Assembly: GCA_963664595.2 (NCBI GenBank) | Contig: CAXXOK010000011.1 | Location: 186,001 to 250,000 of the forward strand | Length of the DNA: 64,000 bases | Direction: 5' to 3' | DNA from: CAXXOK01 sp963664595 | Lineage (GTDB): Bacteria > Bacillota > Clostridia > Christensenellales > Aristaeellaceae | Part shown: piece after piece, positions 52,795-61,618 of the stretch | Layout of the letters: the number at the start of each line of letters is the position of its first letter | How positions within the stretch are numbered: the first letter of the stretch is position 1 | Position numbers and translations under genes: made by a program | The notes under the pieces: generated by a model | Seen by the model: only the letters and a program-made list of their open reading frames with translations | Database searches by the model: none | Told to the model about the DNA's origin: nothing

Positions 52795-54090
52795 CTAAGA
52801 AATCTTATCGTAGTTGCGGCTCACAAGGTGCTCATCAAGCTGGCGCTTGGTTTCCAGAATTACGGAAACTACGATCAGCAGGCTGGATGCGCCAAATGGC
52901 AGCGCCTGGGATGTGCTCCGGGCAAACGTGCTGGGGATAGTTGCCAGCAGCGCCAGGAAGATGGCCGCGAACATGGTCAGCCTGGAGTTGATACGCTTCA
53001 GGTAGTCCACCGTGGGTCGGCCGGGCCGTACCGAGGGAATGGCGCCGCCCTGCTGTTGGATGTTCTTGGCGATATCCTCCGGGTTAAAGCTGATGGAGGC
53101 ATAGAAGAACGTGAAGCCGAAGATCAGCAAGGCTGTAATCGACTGGTACCATACGGAGGTGGAGAACATGTAGCGGGACCACCACAGGCCAAGGCCGCTT
53201 TCCGAGCCGCCCACCAACTGAATGATGGTGCTGGGAAACGCCATAAACGAGTACGCGAAGATCAGCGGCAGCACGCCCACGGCGATCAGCTTGAGCGGGA
53301 TCACCTGGTTTTGTCCGCCGTACATCTTGCGGCCGGATACACGCTTGGCAAAGTGCACATTGATGCGCCGCACACCCAGGTCCGCCCAGGTGATGACGAT
53401 GATCATGCCCAGCGAAACCGCGATCACGGCCAGCAGGGTCAGCCACGGGGTAAGGCTGGTGGCGGTAATCGCTTCAGAACCCACCGAAACAATCCCGTTG
53501 AAGAGGTTATTGGCAATACCGGCGGCAATCAACAGGGAAATACCGTTGCCGATGCCTTTTTCGGTAATGCGCTCGCCCATCCACATGGCCAGTGCGCTGC
53601 CGCCTGCCATGGAGATACCGACCAGAAAATAGTTATACCACCCGGCCTTGATGTAACCGAGGCTGGATACCAGGCCGATCGCCTGGAATACGGCCAGCCC
53701 GACGGTGACATAGCGGGTGATCTGTGCGATTTTTTTACGGCCTTCATCGCCGCTCTTTTGCAATCTTTCCAGCGCCGGGATGGCGAAGGCCAGAAGCTGC
53801 ATGATGATGCTGGCGTTGATGTAGGGTGTGATACCCATGGCCATGATGGTCATCTGACTGAAGTTGTTACCGGTCATCATGTTTACGAGGTCCAACAGCG
53901 GCAGGTTTTGCGAGCCGACCGCGTTTTGCACCGCGACATAATCGACGCCCGGCGCGGGAATCACGCCTACCAGACGGAAGAGTACCAGCATCATGAAGGT
54001 GTAGATCAGCTTTTTACGGATGTCCTGCACCTTCCACGCATTGTGAAGCGATTCAAAGATACCGGGATTGTTACGGTTCCGGGAGGCCAT
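52795..54090 (-). CDS. secY: Preprotein translocase subunit SecY
   Basis: 431 residues, ten membrane helices. It begins in the cytosol with a LHNAWKVQDIRKKLIYTF-type amphipathic stretch; PYINASIIMQLL and the plug region are normal. Forms the protein-conducting channel with SecE and SecG. The 144-base gap to adk holds an inverted repeat; to rplO there is just 1 base. Confidence 0.96.
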   Translation of the reverse strand: MASRNRNNPGIFESLHNAWKVQDIRKKLIYTFMMLVLFRLVGVIPAPGVDYVAVQNAVGSQNLPLLDLVNMMTGNNFSQMTIMAMGITPYINASIIMQLLAFAIPALERLQKSGDEGRKKIAQITRYVTVGLAVFQAIGLVSSLGYIKAGWYNYFLVGISMAGGSALAMWMGERITEKGIGNGISLLIAAGIANNLFNGIVSVGSEAITATSLTPWLTLLAVIAVSLGMIIVITWADLGVRRINVHFAKRVSGRKMYGGQNQVIPLKLIAVGVLPLIFAYSFMAFPSTIIQLVGGSESGLGLWWSRYMFSTSVWYQSITALLIFGFTFFYASISFNPEDIAKNIQQQGGAIPSVRPGRPTVDYLKRINSRLTMFAAIFLALLATIPSTFARSTSQALPFGASSLLIVVSVILETKRQLDEHLVSRNYDKIS

Positions 54091-54091
54091 G

Positions 54092-54532
54092 TTACTTCAC
54101 CTCGGCTTTCCCGCCGAGGGTCTCGATCTTTTCTTTGGCGGCCGCTGAGAACTGATCGGCCTGTACGGTAAGCTTTTTGGTAAGCTCTCCGTCGCCCAGG
54201 ATTTTAACGCCGTCCATGACCTTTTTAATCAATCCGGCTTCCTTGAGCATCTCCGCTGTTACTACGGCGCCATCATCAAAGATGTCGAGTTTCCCGACGT
54301 TCACTGTCGCATATTCGGTGCGGAAAATATTGGTAAACCCTTGCTTGGGAATACGGCGCGTCAGCGGCATCTGGCCGCCCTCAAACCCGGGGCGCACTCC
54401 GCCGCCGGAGCGGGCTTTCTGGCCCTTATGCCCTTTGCCGGAAGTCTTGCCCAAACCCGAACCCACGCCTCTGCCAAGGCGTTTGGGTGAAGTTGTGGAA
54501 CCAGCGGCGGGCTGCAACTCGTGCAATTTCAT
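54092..54532 (-). CDS. rplO: 50S ribosomal protein L15
   Basis: 146 residues. The glycine-rich rRNA-binding N-terminus is LGRGVGSGLGKTSGKGHKGQ, followed by GGQMPLTRRIPKQGF. Start at 54532 (MKLHELQ) gives 7 bases from GGAGGG; a TTG two codons earlier is less likely. Confidence 0.96.
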   Translation of the reverse strand: MKLHELQPAAGSTTSPKRLGRGVGSGLGKTSGKGHKGQKARSGGGVRPGFEGGQMPLTRRIPKQGFTNIFRTEYATVNVGKLDIFDDGAVVTAEMLKEAGLIKKVMDGVKILGDGELTKKLTVQADQFSAAAKEKIETLGGKAEVK

Positions 54533-54544
54533 CGGCAATCCCTC

Positions 54545-54727
54545 CTACTTTGCTTTTTCTTCTACGTCGATCATGTGTTTCACCCGGAAGATCTGCCCGC
54601 GGATGCAGGGGTTATCTTCCTTTACCACGGTCTGGCCCACTTTGTGCAGGCCCAGCGCGGCAACGGTGTCCTTGTGCACCTGAAGGCTTGAGATCGGCGA
54701 TTTTTTAAGCGTAATGTACAATTTCAT
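54545..54727 (-). CDS. rpmD: 50S ribosomal protein L30
   Basis: 60 residues, the normal bacterial length: MKLYITLKKSPIS start, LGLHKVGQTV core and IRGQIFRVKHMI end. Start at 54727 after AGGAGGACGACG. Present in the expected slot between rpsE and rplO. Confidence 0.95.
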   Translation of the reverse strand: MKLYITLKKSPISSLQVHKDTVAALGLHKVGQTVVKEDNPCIRGQIFRVKHMIDVEEKAK

Positions 54728-54740
54728 TTCGTCGTCCTCC

Positions 54741-55238
54741 TTAGCCCAGGATTTCTTCAACGGTTTTGCCGCGAAGCTTGGCGATCTGCTCAACTGTGCG
54801 GAGCTGCTTGAGCCCTTCCAACGTCGCCTTCACCATGTTGATGCGGTTGTTGGTGCCATAGCTCTTGGTGCGGATATCACGTACACCGGCGAGTTCCAGC
54901 ACGGCGCGCGCTGCGCCGCCCGCGATAACGCCCGTGCCTTCCGGCGCGGGAAGCAGCACCACTTTGCCGGTGCCGAAACGGCCGATGGCATCGTGGGGAA
55001 TGCTTGTGCCCGTCAGCGGAACGGTGATTATGTTTTTCTTGGCCTTATCCACGCCCTTGCGGATGGCTTCAGAAATTTCGGCAGCTTTGCCGATGCCCGC
55101 GCCCACACGGCCTTTTTCATCACCCACCACGACCAGCGCCGCAAAGCGGAAGTTGCGACCGCCTTTGACAACCTTGGTGACGCGGTTGATGGCGACAAGC
55201 TTCTCTTTGAATTCGCTTTCCTGTCCCATGCGTTGCAT
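54741..55238 (-). CDS. rpsE: 30S ribosomal protein S5
   Basis: 165 residues. RVTKVVKGGRNFRFAALVVVG loop and GGAARAVLELAGVRDI are diagnostic. Takes part in accuracy at the mRNA entry site. AGGAGG lies 8 bases upstream of the ATG. Confidence 0.96.
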   Translation of the reverse strand: MQRMGQESEFKEKLVAINRVTKVVKGGRNFRFAALVVVGDEKGRVGAGIGKAAEISEAIRKGVDKAKKNIITVPLTGTSIPHDAIGRFGTGKVVLLPAPEGTGVIAGGAARAVLELAGVRDIRTKSYGTNNRINMVKATLEGLKQLRTVEQIAKLRGKTVEEILG

Positions 55239-55252
55239 GCGTTCGTCCTCCT

Positions 55253-55621
55253 TTAGAATTCGAGTCCGGCTTCACGGGCGCCCGTGGCCAGCTCTGCCAC
55301 GCGGCCGGTGTACACATAGCCGCCGCGGTCGAAGACCACTTTTTTGATGCCCGCTTTTACAGCCCGCTCTGCAATCGCCTGCCCAACGATCTTGGCGGCG
55401 TCTTTTTTGGTTGCGTCCTTGATGCGCTCGGCCACTTCTTTTTCAAGCGTGGAGGCGGCGGCGAGGGTCACGCCCTTGCTGTCGTCGATCAGCTGCGCAT
55501 AAATGTTGTTCAGGCTGCGATACACGCAAAGGCGCGGCATATCCGGGGTGCCTGAGATCTTTTTACGCACGCGCGCATGCCGGATAACACGGTCGGCATT
55601 GCGATCACTCTTTTTAAACAT
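55253..55621 (-). CDS. rplR: 50S ribosomal protein L18
   Basis: 122 residues: RVRKKISGTPDMPRLCVYRS, FDRGGYVYTGRV and the closing REAGLEF. Binds 5S rRNA together with L5. Start at 55621 (MFKKSD), 6 bases after GAAAGGGGA; a TTG two codons earlier overlaps that site. Confidence 0.96.
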   Translation of the reverse strand: MFKKSDRNADRVIRHARVRKKISGTPDMPRLCVYRSLNNIYAQLIDDSKGVTLAAASTLEKEVAERIKDATKKDAAKIVGQAIAERAVKAGIKKVVFDRGGYVYTGRVAELATGAREAGLEF

Positions 55622-55636
55622 TTGCAATCCCCTTTC

Positions 55637-56176
55637 CTATTTGCCGGCCTTGCCTTCCTTGCGGCGGATATGCTCGTCCACGTATTTGATGCCTTTGCCC
55701 AGATAGGGTTCCGGCTTACGGATGGCGCGGATATCGGCGGCAAGGTTGCCAACCTGCTGTTTATTGATGCCTTTGACCACGATGGTGGTCTGGTCCGGTG
55801 TTTCAAACTGAATGTTTTCGGGCGCATCCAGTATCACGGGGTGCGAAAACCCGATATTGATCGTCAGCTTGCTGCCGTCTGCGGCGGCGCGGTATCCGGT
55901 GCCCACAAGCTTCAGGGTTTTGGAAAACCCATCGGTCACACCGACGACCATGTTGTTTACCAGGCTGCGGTACAGGCCGTGCATCGCCTTGTGGGGCTTT
56001 GCTTCGGACGGGCGCTCCAACGTGAGGATATCGCCTTCCTGCTTGAGCGTGATATCGCTGTTAACTTCCTGCGAAAGCGTTCCTTTGGGGCCTTTCACGG
56101 TAACGACGTTTTTCTCGTCCACATTTACCGTAACACCGGCAGGAACGGTGATGGGCTTTTTGCCGATTCTAGACAT
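55637..56176 (-). CDS. rplF: 50S ribosomal protein L6
   Basis: 179 residues: MSRIGKKPITVPAGV start and the C-terminal PEPYLGKGIKYVDE signature. Lies near the factor-binding centre. Normal spacing to rpsH and rplR. Confidence 0.97.
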   Translation of the reverse strand: MSRIGKKPITVPAGVTVNVDEKNVVTVKGPKGTLSQEVNSDITLKQEGDILTLERPSEAKPHKAMHGLYRSLVNNMVVGVTDGFSKTLKLVGTGYRAAADGSKLTINIGFSHPVILDAPENIQFETPDQTTIVVKGINKQQVGNLAADIRAIRKPEPYLGKGIKYVDEHIRRKEGKAGK

Positions 56177-56197
56177 TCTTCATTTCCCTCCCTGCCG

Positions 56198-56596
56198 TTA
56201 CCAGATGTAGGCGAGCACTTCGCCGCCAACCATCTGTTTACGGGCTTCCTTATCGGTCATCATTCCTTTGGATGTGGAGATGATGGCGATGCCGAGGCCG
56301 CCCAGGACCTTGGGCAAGGAGCCGTTTTGCGCGTATACGCGCAGACCGGGCTTGGAAATCTTCTTCAACCCCGCAATGACGGGCTGCTTGCCTTCGATAT
56401 ATTTGAGTGTAATTTTAATGCTGCCTTGCGGACCATCCTTGACGAAATCCACGCCCTTGACATAACCTTCGGCAAGCAGAATCTTGGCGATGGCTTTCTT
56501 GGGGTTGGAAGCAGGGATGACGACCGCATCATGCTTGGCCACTTGCGCATTGCGAATACGGGTCAGCATATCAGCGATGGGATCATTCATGACCAT
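56198..56596 (-). CDS. rpsH: 30S ribosomal protein S8
   Basis: 132 residues: NDPIADMLTRIRNAQ start and STSKGMMTDKEARKQMVGGEVL end. Binds central 16S rRNA and in some bacteria represses the spc operon. Start at 56596, 7 bases behind AGGAGG. Confidence 0.97.
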   Translation of the reverse strand: MVMNDPIADMLTRIRNAQVAKHDAVVIPASNPKKAIAKILLAEGYVKGVDFVKDGPQGSIKITLKYIEGKQPVIAGLKKISKPGLRVYAQNGSLPKVLGGLGIAIISTSKGMMTDKEARKQMVGGEVLAYIW

Positions 56597-56623
56597 GGTA
56601 GAACCTCCTTTGTTCAGTTCCGC

Positions 56624-56809
56624 TTACCAACTGGCCTTGCGGACGCCGGGGATCTGGCCCTTATATGCCAGCTCACGGAAACAGATGCGGCAGATACCGT
56701 ACTTGCGAAGCACCGAGTGCGGACGCCCGCACAGGCGGCAACGCGTGTAAGCCCGAGTGGAGAACTTGGGGGGGCGTGTCTGCTTGATCTTCATGCTTGT
56801 CTTAGCCAC
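56624..56809 (-). CDS. rpsN: 30S ribosomal protein S14, zinc-binding type
   Basis: 61 residues with CRLCGRPHSV and CRICFRELA, the two CxxC pairs of the short zinc-ribbon S14. GTG start at 56809 behind AAGGGAG; the open frame further up is unrelated. The zinc form in the spc operon is typical of Gram-positives. Confidence 0.96.
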   Translation of the reverse strand: MAKTSMKIKQTRPPKFSTRAYTRCRLCGRPHSVLRKYGICRICFRELAYKGQIPGVRKASW

Positions 56810-56829
56810 TTTGTTTTCTCCCTTCTGCC

Positions 56830-57372
56830 TTACTGAGCATACGGCATGCCGAGGAGGCTCAAGAGTTCCTTGCATTCCTCATCGGTCTTGGCCGAAGTAA
56901 CGAAAATAATCTCCATGCCGCGGACCTTTTCCACCTTGTCGTAATTGATTTCGGGGAAAATCAGCTGGTCGCGCAGGGCCAGGGCATAGTTGCCTCGGCC
57001 GTCAAACGCTTTGGCGGATACGCCGCGGAAGTCGCGTACGCGCGGAAGAACGATGTTGACAAGCTTGTCCACAAACTGTTCCATGCGCTCGCCGCGAAGC
57101 GTTACCTTGGCGCCTACGTTCATCCCCTGGCGGAGCTTGAAGTTTGCAATTGACTTGCGCGCCTTGGTTATGATGGGCTTCTGGCCCGCAATCTGGGTGA
57201 GTTCCGCCACGGCGTTTTCCAGCGCTTTGGCGTTATCCTTGCAATCGCCCAGGCCCATGTTGATTACGACTTTGTGGATCTTGGGGATCTGCATGTCGTT
57301 TTTGTAGCCGAATTTCTGCTTGAGCGCAGGTACGGCTTCATTCTGGTACTTTTCCTTTAACCGGGTTGCCAT
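56830..57372 (-). CDS. rplE: 50S ribosomal protein L5
   Basis: 180 residues: KIHKVVINMGLGD, RKSIANFKLRQGMNVGAKVTLR (read in two parts) and DFRGVSAKAFDGRGNY. Binds 5S rRNA and the P-site tRNA. Confidence 0.97.
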   Translation of the reverse strand: MATRLKEKYQNEAVPALKQKFGYKNDMQIPKIHKVVINMGLGDCKDNAKALENAVAELTQIAGQKPIITKARKSIANFKLRQGMNVGAKVTLRGERMEQFVDKLVNIVLPRVRDFRGVSAKAFDGRGNYALALRDQLIFPEINYDKVEKVRGMEIIFVTSAKTDEECKELLSLLGMPYAQ

Positions 57373-57386
57373 TCAGCCGTACCTCC

Positions 57387-57734
57387 TTACTCAATTTCCG
57401 CGCCGCAACGTTTGCAAACGCGTACTCTGGTCGTTTTAATGTGTCCCTTGTCGGTTTCAGTCTCGGTCAGCTTGTGGCCGACGCGCGTGGCTTTGCCGCA
57501 CTTGGGGCAGATGAGCATCACGTTGGACGCATCCAAAGCGCGCTCTTTTTGGTAGATGCCGCCGGGCTGACCCTGCCGGCGGGACTTCTGGTGCTTGCTT
57601 ACATAGGCGACGCCCTCGACAATAACCTTGTTGTCCTTGGGGGCCACGGTAAGCACCTTGCCCTGCTTGCCCTTGATGGTTTCAGGCCCGGAGATGACAA
57701 CGACCTGATCGTTCCGTTTCACATGAACCTTCAT
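57387..57734 (-). CDS. rplX: 50S ribosomal protein L24
   Basis: 115 residues. KOW motif (VVVISGPETIKGKQGKVL) then RRQGQPGGIYQKE. Two CxxC pairs (CPKC and CKRC) in the C-terminal part suggest a zinc-binding L24. Early assembly protein at the tunnel exit. Confidence 0.96.
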   Translation of the reverse strand: MKVHVKRNDQVVVISGPETIKGKQGKVLTVAPKDNKVIVEGVAYVSKHQKSRRQGQPGGIYQKERALDASNVMLICPKCGKATRVGHKLTETETDKGHIKTTRVRVCKRCGAEIE

Positions 57735-57747
57735 TCGTTCTCCCTCC

Positions 57748-58116
57748 TTACAATACTTCGGGAGCCAGCGAAACGATCTTCATATAACCCTTTTCGCGAA
57801 GCTCTCTTGCCACAGGCCCGAAAATACGGGTACCTTTGGGCATTTTGTCGTCATTGATGAGCACGGCTGCGTTATCGTCAAAGCGAATATAGCTGCCGTC
57901 TTGCCGGCGAATTTCCTTGTGCTGACGGACGATTACGGCTTTCACCACATCGCCCTTCTTCACATTGCCGCCGGGGTTAGCGGATTTCACGCTGGCCACG
58001 ATCACGTCGCCCACGCTGCCCGACCTGCGGAACGAACCGCCGAGCACGCGGAAGCACATGATTTCTTTAGCGCCGGAATTATCGGCTACTTTAAGTCGCG
58101 TTTGCGGCTGGATCAT
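57748..58116 (-). CDS. rplN: 50S ribosomal protein L14
   Basis: 122 residues, the invariant bacterial length: MIQPQTRLKVADNSGAKEI-type start and TRIFGPVARELRE. Contacts 16S rRNA in bridge B8. Confidence 0.97.
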   Translation of the reverse strand: MIQPQTRLKVADNSGAKEIMCFRVLGGSFRRSGSVGDVIVASVKSANPGGNVKKGDVVKAVIVRQHKEIRRQDGSYIRFDDNAAVLINDDKMPKGTRIFGPVARELREKGYMKIVSLAPEVL

Positions 58117-58129
58117 ATGGGTTTCCTCC

Positions 58130-58390
58130 TTATTTCGCCTTCTCGACGATTTCGACCACGCGCCAGCGCTTGGTTTTGGACAGCGGGCGGGTCTCCATCA
58201 CGGAAACGGTATCGCCGATACCGCACTCGTTATTTTCGTCATGAGCCTTCAGTTTGCTGGACTGGTTCATGATCTTGCCATACAGCGGATGACTCACGCG
58301 GGTTTTGACCTCGACAACGACGGTTTTATCCATCTTATCGCTGATCACTACGCCGACACGGGTTTTGCGAAGTCCTCTCTCTTCAGACAT
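58130..58390 (-). CDS. rpsQ: 30S ribosomal protein S17
   Basis: 86 residues: RKTRVGVVISDKMDKTVVV and ETRPLSKTKRW. OB-fold binding the 5' domain of 16S rRNA. Start at 58390 (MSEERGL), 11 bases behind AGGAGG; the upstream ATG at 58411 overlaps that site. Confidence 0.96.
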   Translation of the reverse strand: MSEERGLRKTRVGVVISDKMDKTVVVEVKTRVSHPLYGKIMNQSSKLKAHDENNECGIGDTVSVMETRPLSKTKRWRVVEIVEKAK

Positions 58391-58430
58391 TGAAGCGGCT
58401 TCCTCCTTCATATTCAGTCAGCGCAATCCC

Positions 58431-58628
58431 TTACGCGTTTTTTTGTTCCAGTTGACGAAGGACGGTCATACAGCGGGCGATATCATGCTTGACGCCCTTG
58501 ATGACCATGGTGTTTTCCAGCTGGCCGGTTGCAAGCTGAAAACGAAGGTTGAACAGCTCTTCCTTGAGCTCGGAAACCTTGTTCTGAAGCTCGGCTGCGT
58601 TCATTGCGAGAAGCTCGTTTGCCTTCAT
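58431..58628 (-). CDS. rpmC: 50S ribosomal protein L29
   Basis: 65 residues, helical hairpin with ELFNLRFQLATGQLEN. Sits at the tunnel exit and helps dock SRP. Its ATG shares one base with the rplP stop (TAATG), implying coupled translation. Confidence 0.96.
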   Translation of the reverse strand: MKANELLAMNAAELQNKVSELKEELFNLRFQLATGQLENTMVIKGVKHDIARCMTVLRQLEQKNA

Positions 58629-59065
58629 TATGCTTCACCACCCGCTTCTTTTGTAATGTCCTGCCGCTTGATGATCTTGGTCTTGAGCGGTAATTTGTGC
58701 CCCGCAAGGCGCAGGGCCTCTCTGGCGACCGTCTCGCTCACGCCCGCGATTTCAAACAATACGCGGTCGGGCTTTACGACGGCGACCCAATATTCCGGCG
58801 AACCTTTACCGGAACCCATGCGCGTTTCGGCGGGCTTTTCGGTAACGGGCTTGTCCGGGAAAATTTTGATCCAAACCTGGCCGCCGCGCTTGGTGTGCCG
58901 GGTGAGCGCGATACGGGCGGCTTCAATCTGCTGGCTGGTTACCCAGGAGGGCTCAACGGCAACCAAACCATATTCGCCGTAGGCGATAAAGTTGCCCCGC
59001 TGTGCTCTGCCCTTCATGCGGCCGCGGAAAACACGGCGGCGTTTAACTCTCTTCGGCATTAACAT
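58628..59065 (-). CDS. rplP: 50S ribosomal protein L16
   Basis: 145 residues: MPKRVKRRRVFRGRMKG region, WVTSQQIEAARIALTRH and GSGKGSPEYWVAVVKP. Helps shape the A-site tRNA pocket. Start at 59065, with the second ATG at 59059 as alternative. Confidence 0.97.
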   Translation of the reverse strand: MLMPKRVKRRRVFRGRMKGRAQRGNFIAYGEYGLVAVEPSWVTSQQIEAARIALTRHTKRGGQVWIKIFPDKPVTEKPAETRMGSGKGSPEYWVAVVKPDRVLFEIAGVSETVAREALRLAGHKLPLKTKIIKRQDITKEAGGEA

Positions 59066-59068
59066 TGC

Positions 59069-59740
59069 TTAGTTGCCTCCTTTAGGCGCGTTGCCCTGGG
59101 TACGCTTGGCCTTGGGCAGGCGCTGGCCTTTATAGATCCACACCTTCACGCCTAAACGGCCGTAGGTTGTTTTCGCTTCGGCAAAGCCGTAGTCGATATC
59201 CGCGCGCAGCGTCTGCAGCGGGATGGATCCTTCGTGATAGTGTTCGGAGCGGGCAATGTCCGCGCCGTTCAGGCGGCCGGCCACGGAGGTTTTGATGCCC
59301 TTGGCTCCGGCTTTCATCGCGCGCTGCATGGTCTGCTTCATCGCGCGGCGAAACGAGATACGCTTTTCCAGCTGCTGGGCGATGTTTTCCGCCACGAGCT
59401 GCGCGTTGGTCTCGGGGACCTTGATCTCCATGATGTTGATATTGGCGGGGCTGCCCAAAAACGCATCGACATCGCGCTTGAGCGCTTCGATCCCCGCGCC
59501 GCCGCGCCCGATGATCATGCCGGGTTTGGCGGTGAAGATGTTGATGGTCACGCGGTTGGCGCTGCGTTCAATATCAATATGGCTGATGCCGGTCTGATAA
59601 AACTTATCTTTGAGCATCTTGCGAATTTTGAAATCATCGATGAGGTTGTTCGCAAAATCTTTCTTATTGGCGTACCAGCGGGTACTCCAGTTAAAGATTA
59701 CGCCAACGCGAGCGCCATGGGGGTTGACTTTCTGACCCAT
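59069..59740 (-). CDS. rpsC: 30S ribosomal protein S3
   Basis: 223 residues. MGQKVNPHGARVG start, KH domain with IIGRGGAGIEAL (GxxG), and a C-terminal WIYKGQRLP. Forms the mRNA entry tunnel and helicase centre with S4 and S5. Confidence 0.97.
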   Translation of the reverse strand: MGQKVNPHGARVGVIFNWSTRWYANKKDFANNLIDDFKIRKMLKDKFYQTGISHIDIERSANRVTINIFTAKPGMIIGRGGAGIEALKRDVDAFLGSPANINIMEIKVPETNAQLVAENIAQQLEKRISFRRAMKQTMQRAMKAGAKGIKTSVAGRLNGADIARSEHYHEGSIPLQTLRADIDYGFAEAKTTYGRLGVKVWIYKGQRLPKAKRTQGNAPKGGN

Positions 59741-59752
59741 TCTGCTGCCTCC

Positions 59753-60139
59753 TTAAGCTTTCTGGTCGAGCACCACGCTGATGTGACTGGTGCGCTTTAA
59801 GATCGGGGATGCACTGCCGCGGGAGCGGGCGATCCAGCGCTTGAGCGTGGGACCCGGATTGGCGTAAACTTCTGCGACATAGAGCGTGGAGCGATCCATC
59901 TCGTTGTTGTTCACCGCGTTGGCGATAGCGCTGTTTAAGAGCTTTTCCACCACCGGCGAGGCCGCTTTGGGGGTGAACTTGAGGATTGCGAGCGCGTCAT
60001 CCACCTTTTTGCCGCGAATTAAATCGACCACAATCTTGACCTTGCGGGAGGAGATGCGCACATATTTGGCATGCGCTGAGGGACGGGTGTCCCGGTCGGC
60101 CATATGCGCCTCGGCTTTTTTCTGAACTCTTGTTGCCAT
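59753..60139 (-). CDS. rplV: 50S ribosomal protein L22
   Basis: 128 residues. HAKYVRISSRKVKIVVDLIRG and the tunnel-lining loop around GPTLKRWIARSRGSAS (mutations here give macrolide resistance in other species). About 15 extra N-terminal residues compared with most L22. Confidence 0.96.
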   Translation of the reverse strand: MATRVQKKAEAHMADRDTRPSAHAKYVRISSRKVKIVVDLIRGKKVDDALAILKFTPKAASPVVEKLLNSAIANAVNNNEMDRSTLYVAEVYANPGPTLKRWIARSRGSASPILKRTSHISVVLDQKA

Positions 60140-60157
60140 GTTCTATCCTCCCTCCGC

Positions 60158-60436
60158 TTATTTGCCTGCGGACGATTTCTCGCCTGCGTGGCCGCGGTAC
60201 GTTCTCGTGGGTGCGAATTCACCCAGTTTGTGACCGACCATGTCCTCGGTAACGTAGACGGGCACATGCTTTTTGCCATCGTGCACGGCAATGGTATGCC
60301 CGACAAACTCAGGGAAGATGGTAGAGGAACGAGACCACGTCTTCAATACCACTTTCTTGCCCGAGGTGTTCATTTCCTCAACGCGCTTGAGAAGCGCTTC
60401 TTGTATAAAAGGTCCCTTTTTAATGGAACGGCTCAT
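60158..60436 (-). CDS. rpsS: 30S ribosomal protein S19
   Basis: 92 residues: MSRSIKKGPFIQEALLKRV start and KLGEFAPTRTYRGH near the end. Binds the head of 16S rRNA with S13. Confidence 0.97.
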   Translation of the reverse strand: MSRSIKKGPFIQEALLKRVEEMNTSGKKVVLKTWSRSSTIFPEFVGHTIAVHDGKKHVPVYVTEDMVGHKLGEFAPTRTYRGHAGEKSSAGK

Positions 60437-60466
60437 GGATGGGCTTCCTCCTTCCTTGGTCAGGCT

Positions 60467-61300
60467 TTATTTCTTGCCCGCGCGTTTCACGATCATCTTG
60501 TTGGAGTACTTCTTGTGCTTGCGTGTCTTCAAGCCCAGCGCCACCTTGCCCCACGGGGTTACCGGGGCCGGCATGCCGACGGGGCTCTTGCCTTCGCCGC
60601 CGCCGTGCGGGTGATCGCAGGGGTTCATCACGACGCCGCGTACTGTGGGCCGGATGCCCATGTGGCGCGTACGTCCGGCTTTGCCGATGCGTACGTTTTC
60701 ATGATCGGAATTGCCGACCACACCGATGGTCGCCTTGGCGTTCATCGGCACCTTGCGCAGCTCGCCGGAGGGCAGACGCACCAGGGCATAGCCGTTTTCC
60801 TTGGCCATCAGCTGGGCGGAATTACCGGCGGAGCGGACCAGCTGGCCGCCGCGGCCGGCTTTGAGCTCGATGTTGTGCAGCAGCGTACCGACGGGGATGT
60901 TTTCCATCGGCAGCGAGTTGCCGGGGATGATATCGGCGCCTGCGCCGCTGATCACCGTGTCGCCCACCTTCAGCCCTTCGGGGGCGAGGATGTAGCGCTT
61001 TTCGCCGTCTGCGTAAACCAGCAGCGCGATGAACGCGGAGCGGTTGGGATCGTACTCAATGGTCGAAACTTTGGCGGGGATATCCGCCTTGTCGCGCTTG
61101 AAATCGATCTTGCGGTAATATACCCGGGTGCCGCCGCCCTTGTGGCGAACGGTGATTTTGCCCTGCTTGTTGCGGCCCGAGTTCTTTTTCTTGATCTCGA
61201 TCAGCGACTTTTCAGGCTTCGTTGCGGTAATTTCCTCGTACGTCAGCACCGACATAAAGCGGCGGGCGGGCGAGGTTGGCTTGTATACGCGAACTGCCAT
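60467..61300 (-). CDS. rplB: 50S ribosomal protein L2
   Basis: 277 residues, normal length: RNKQGKITVRHKGGG, GRGGQLVRSAGNSAQ and the C-terminal PTVRGVVMNPCDHPHGGGEG, which holds the histidine linked to peptidyl-transferase function. Confidence 0.97.
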   Translation of the reverse strand: MAVRVYKPTSPARRFMSVLTYEEITATKPEKSLIEIKKKNSGRNKQGKITVRHKGGGTRVYYRKIDFKRDKADIPAKVSTIEYDPNRSAFIALLVYADGEKRYILAPEGLKVGDTVISGAGADIIPGNSLPMENIPVGTLLHNIELKAGRGGQLVRSAGNSAQLMAKENGYALVRLPSGELRKVPMNAKATIGVVGNSDHENVRIGKAGRTRHMGIRPTVRGVVMNPCDHPHGGGEGKSPVGMPAPVTPWGKVALGLKTRKHKKYSNKMIVKRAGKK

Positions 61301-61318
61301 TTTATTTTCCTCCCTGCT

Positions 61319-61618
61319 TTATTCGGCCATGCCTTCGAAGAATTCGATGGGCTTGGAGCTTGCTTTAAGCGTTACATAGGCCTTCTTGATCTCGGGCGTA
61401 CGGCCTTGCGTGCGGCCCTGCCGCTTGATCTTGCCCATGGTGCGGACAATGTTCACCTTTTCAACCTCGATGCCTTTGAAGATCGATTCCAGCGCGAGCT
61501 TGATCTCGGTCTTGTTGGCGCCGATATCTACCACGAAGGTGTAACGCTTTTCGGGAATACCCTCGTAGGATGCCTCGGTAAGCACCGGGCGAATGATAAC
61601 GTCATGCGGATGTTTCAT
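61319..61618 (-). CDS. rplW: 50S ribosomal protein L23
   Basis: 99 residues: VIIRPVLTEASYEG start and YTFVVDIGANKTEIK. Docking site for trigger factor and SRP at the tunnel exit. Its ATG overlaps the rplD stop by 4 bases. Confidence 0.96.
   Translation of the reverse strand: MKHPHDVIIRPVLTEASYEGIPEKRYTFVVDIGANKTEIKLALESIFKGIEVEKVNIVRTMGKIKRQGRTQGRTPEIKKAYVTLKASSKPIEFFEGMAE

Noticed and set aside
52651..54171. 506-codon open frame on the plus strand
   Set aside because: Covers secY in antisense; composition is non-protein-like.
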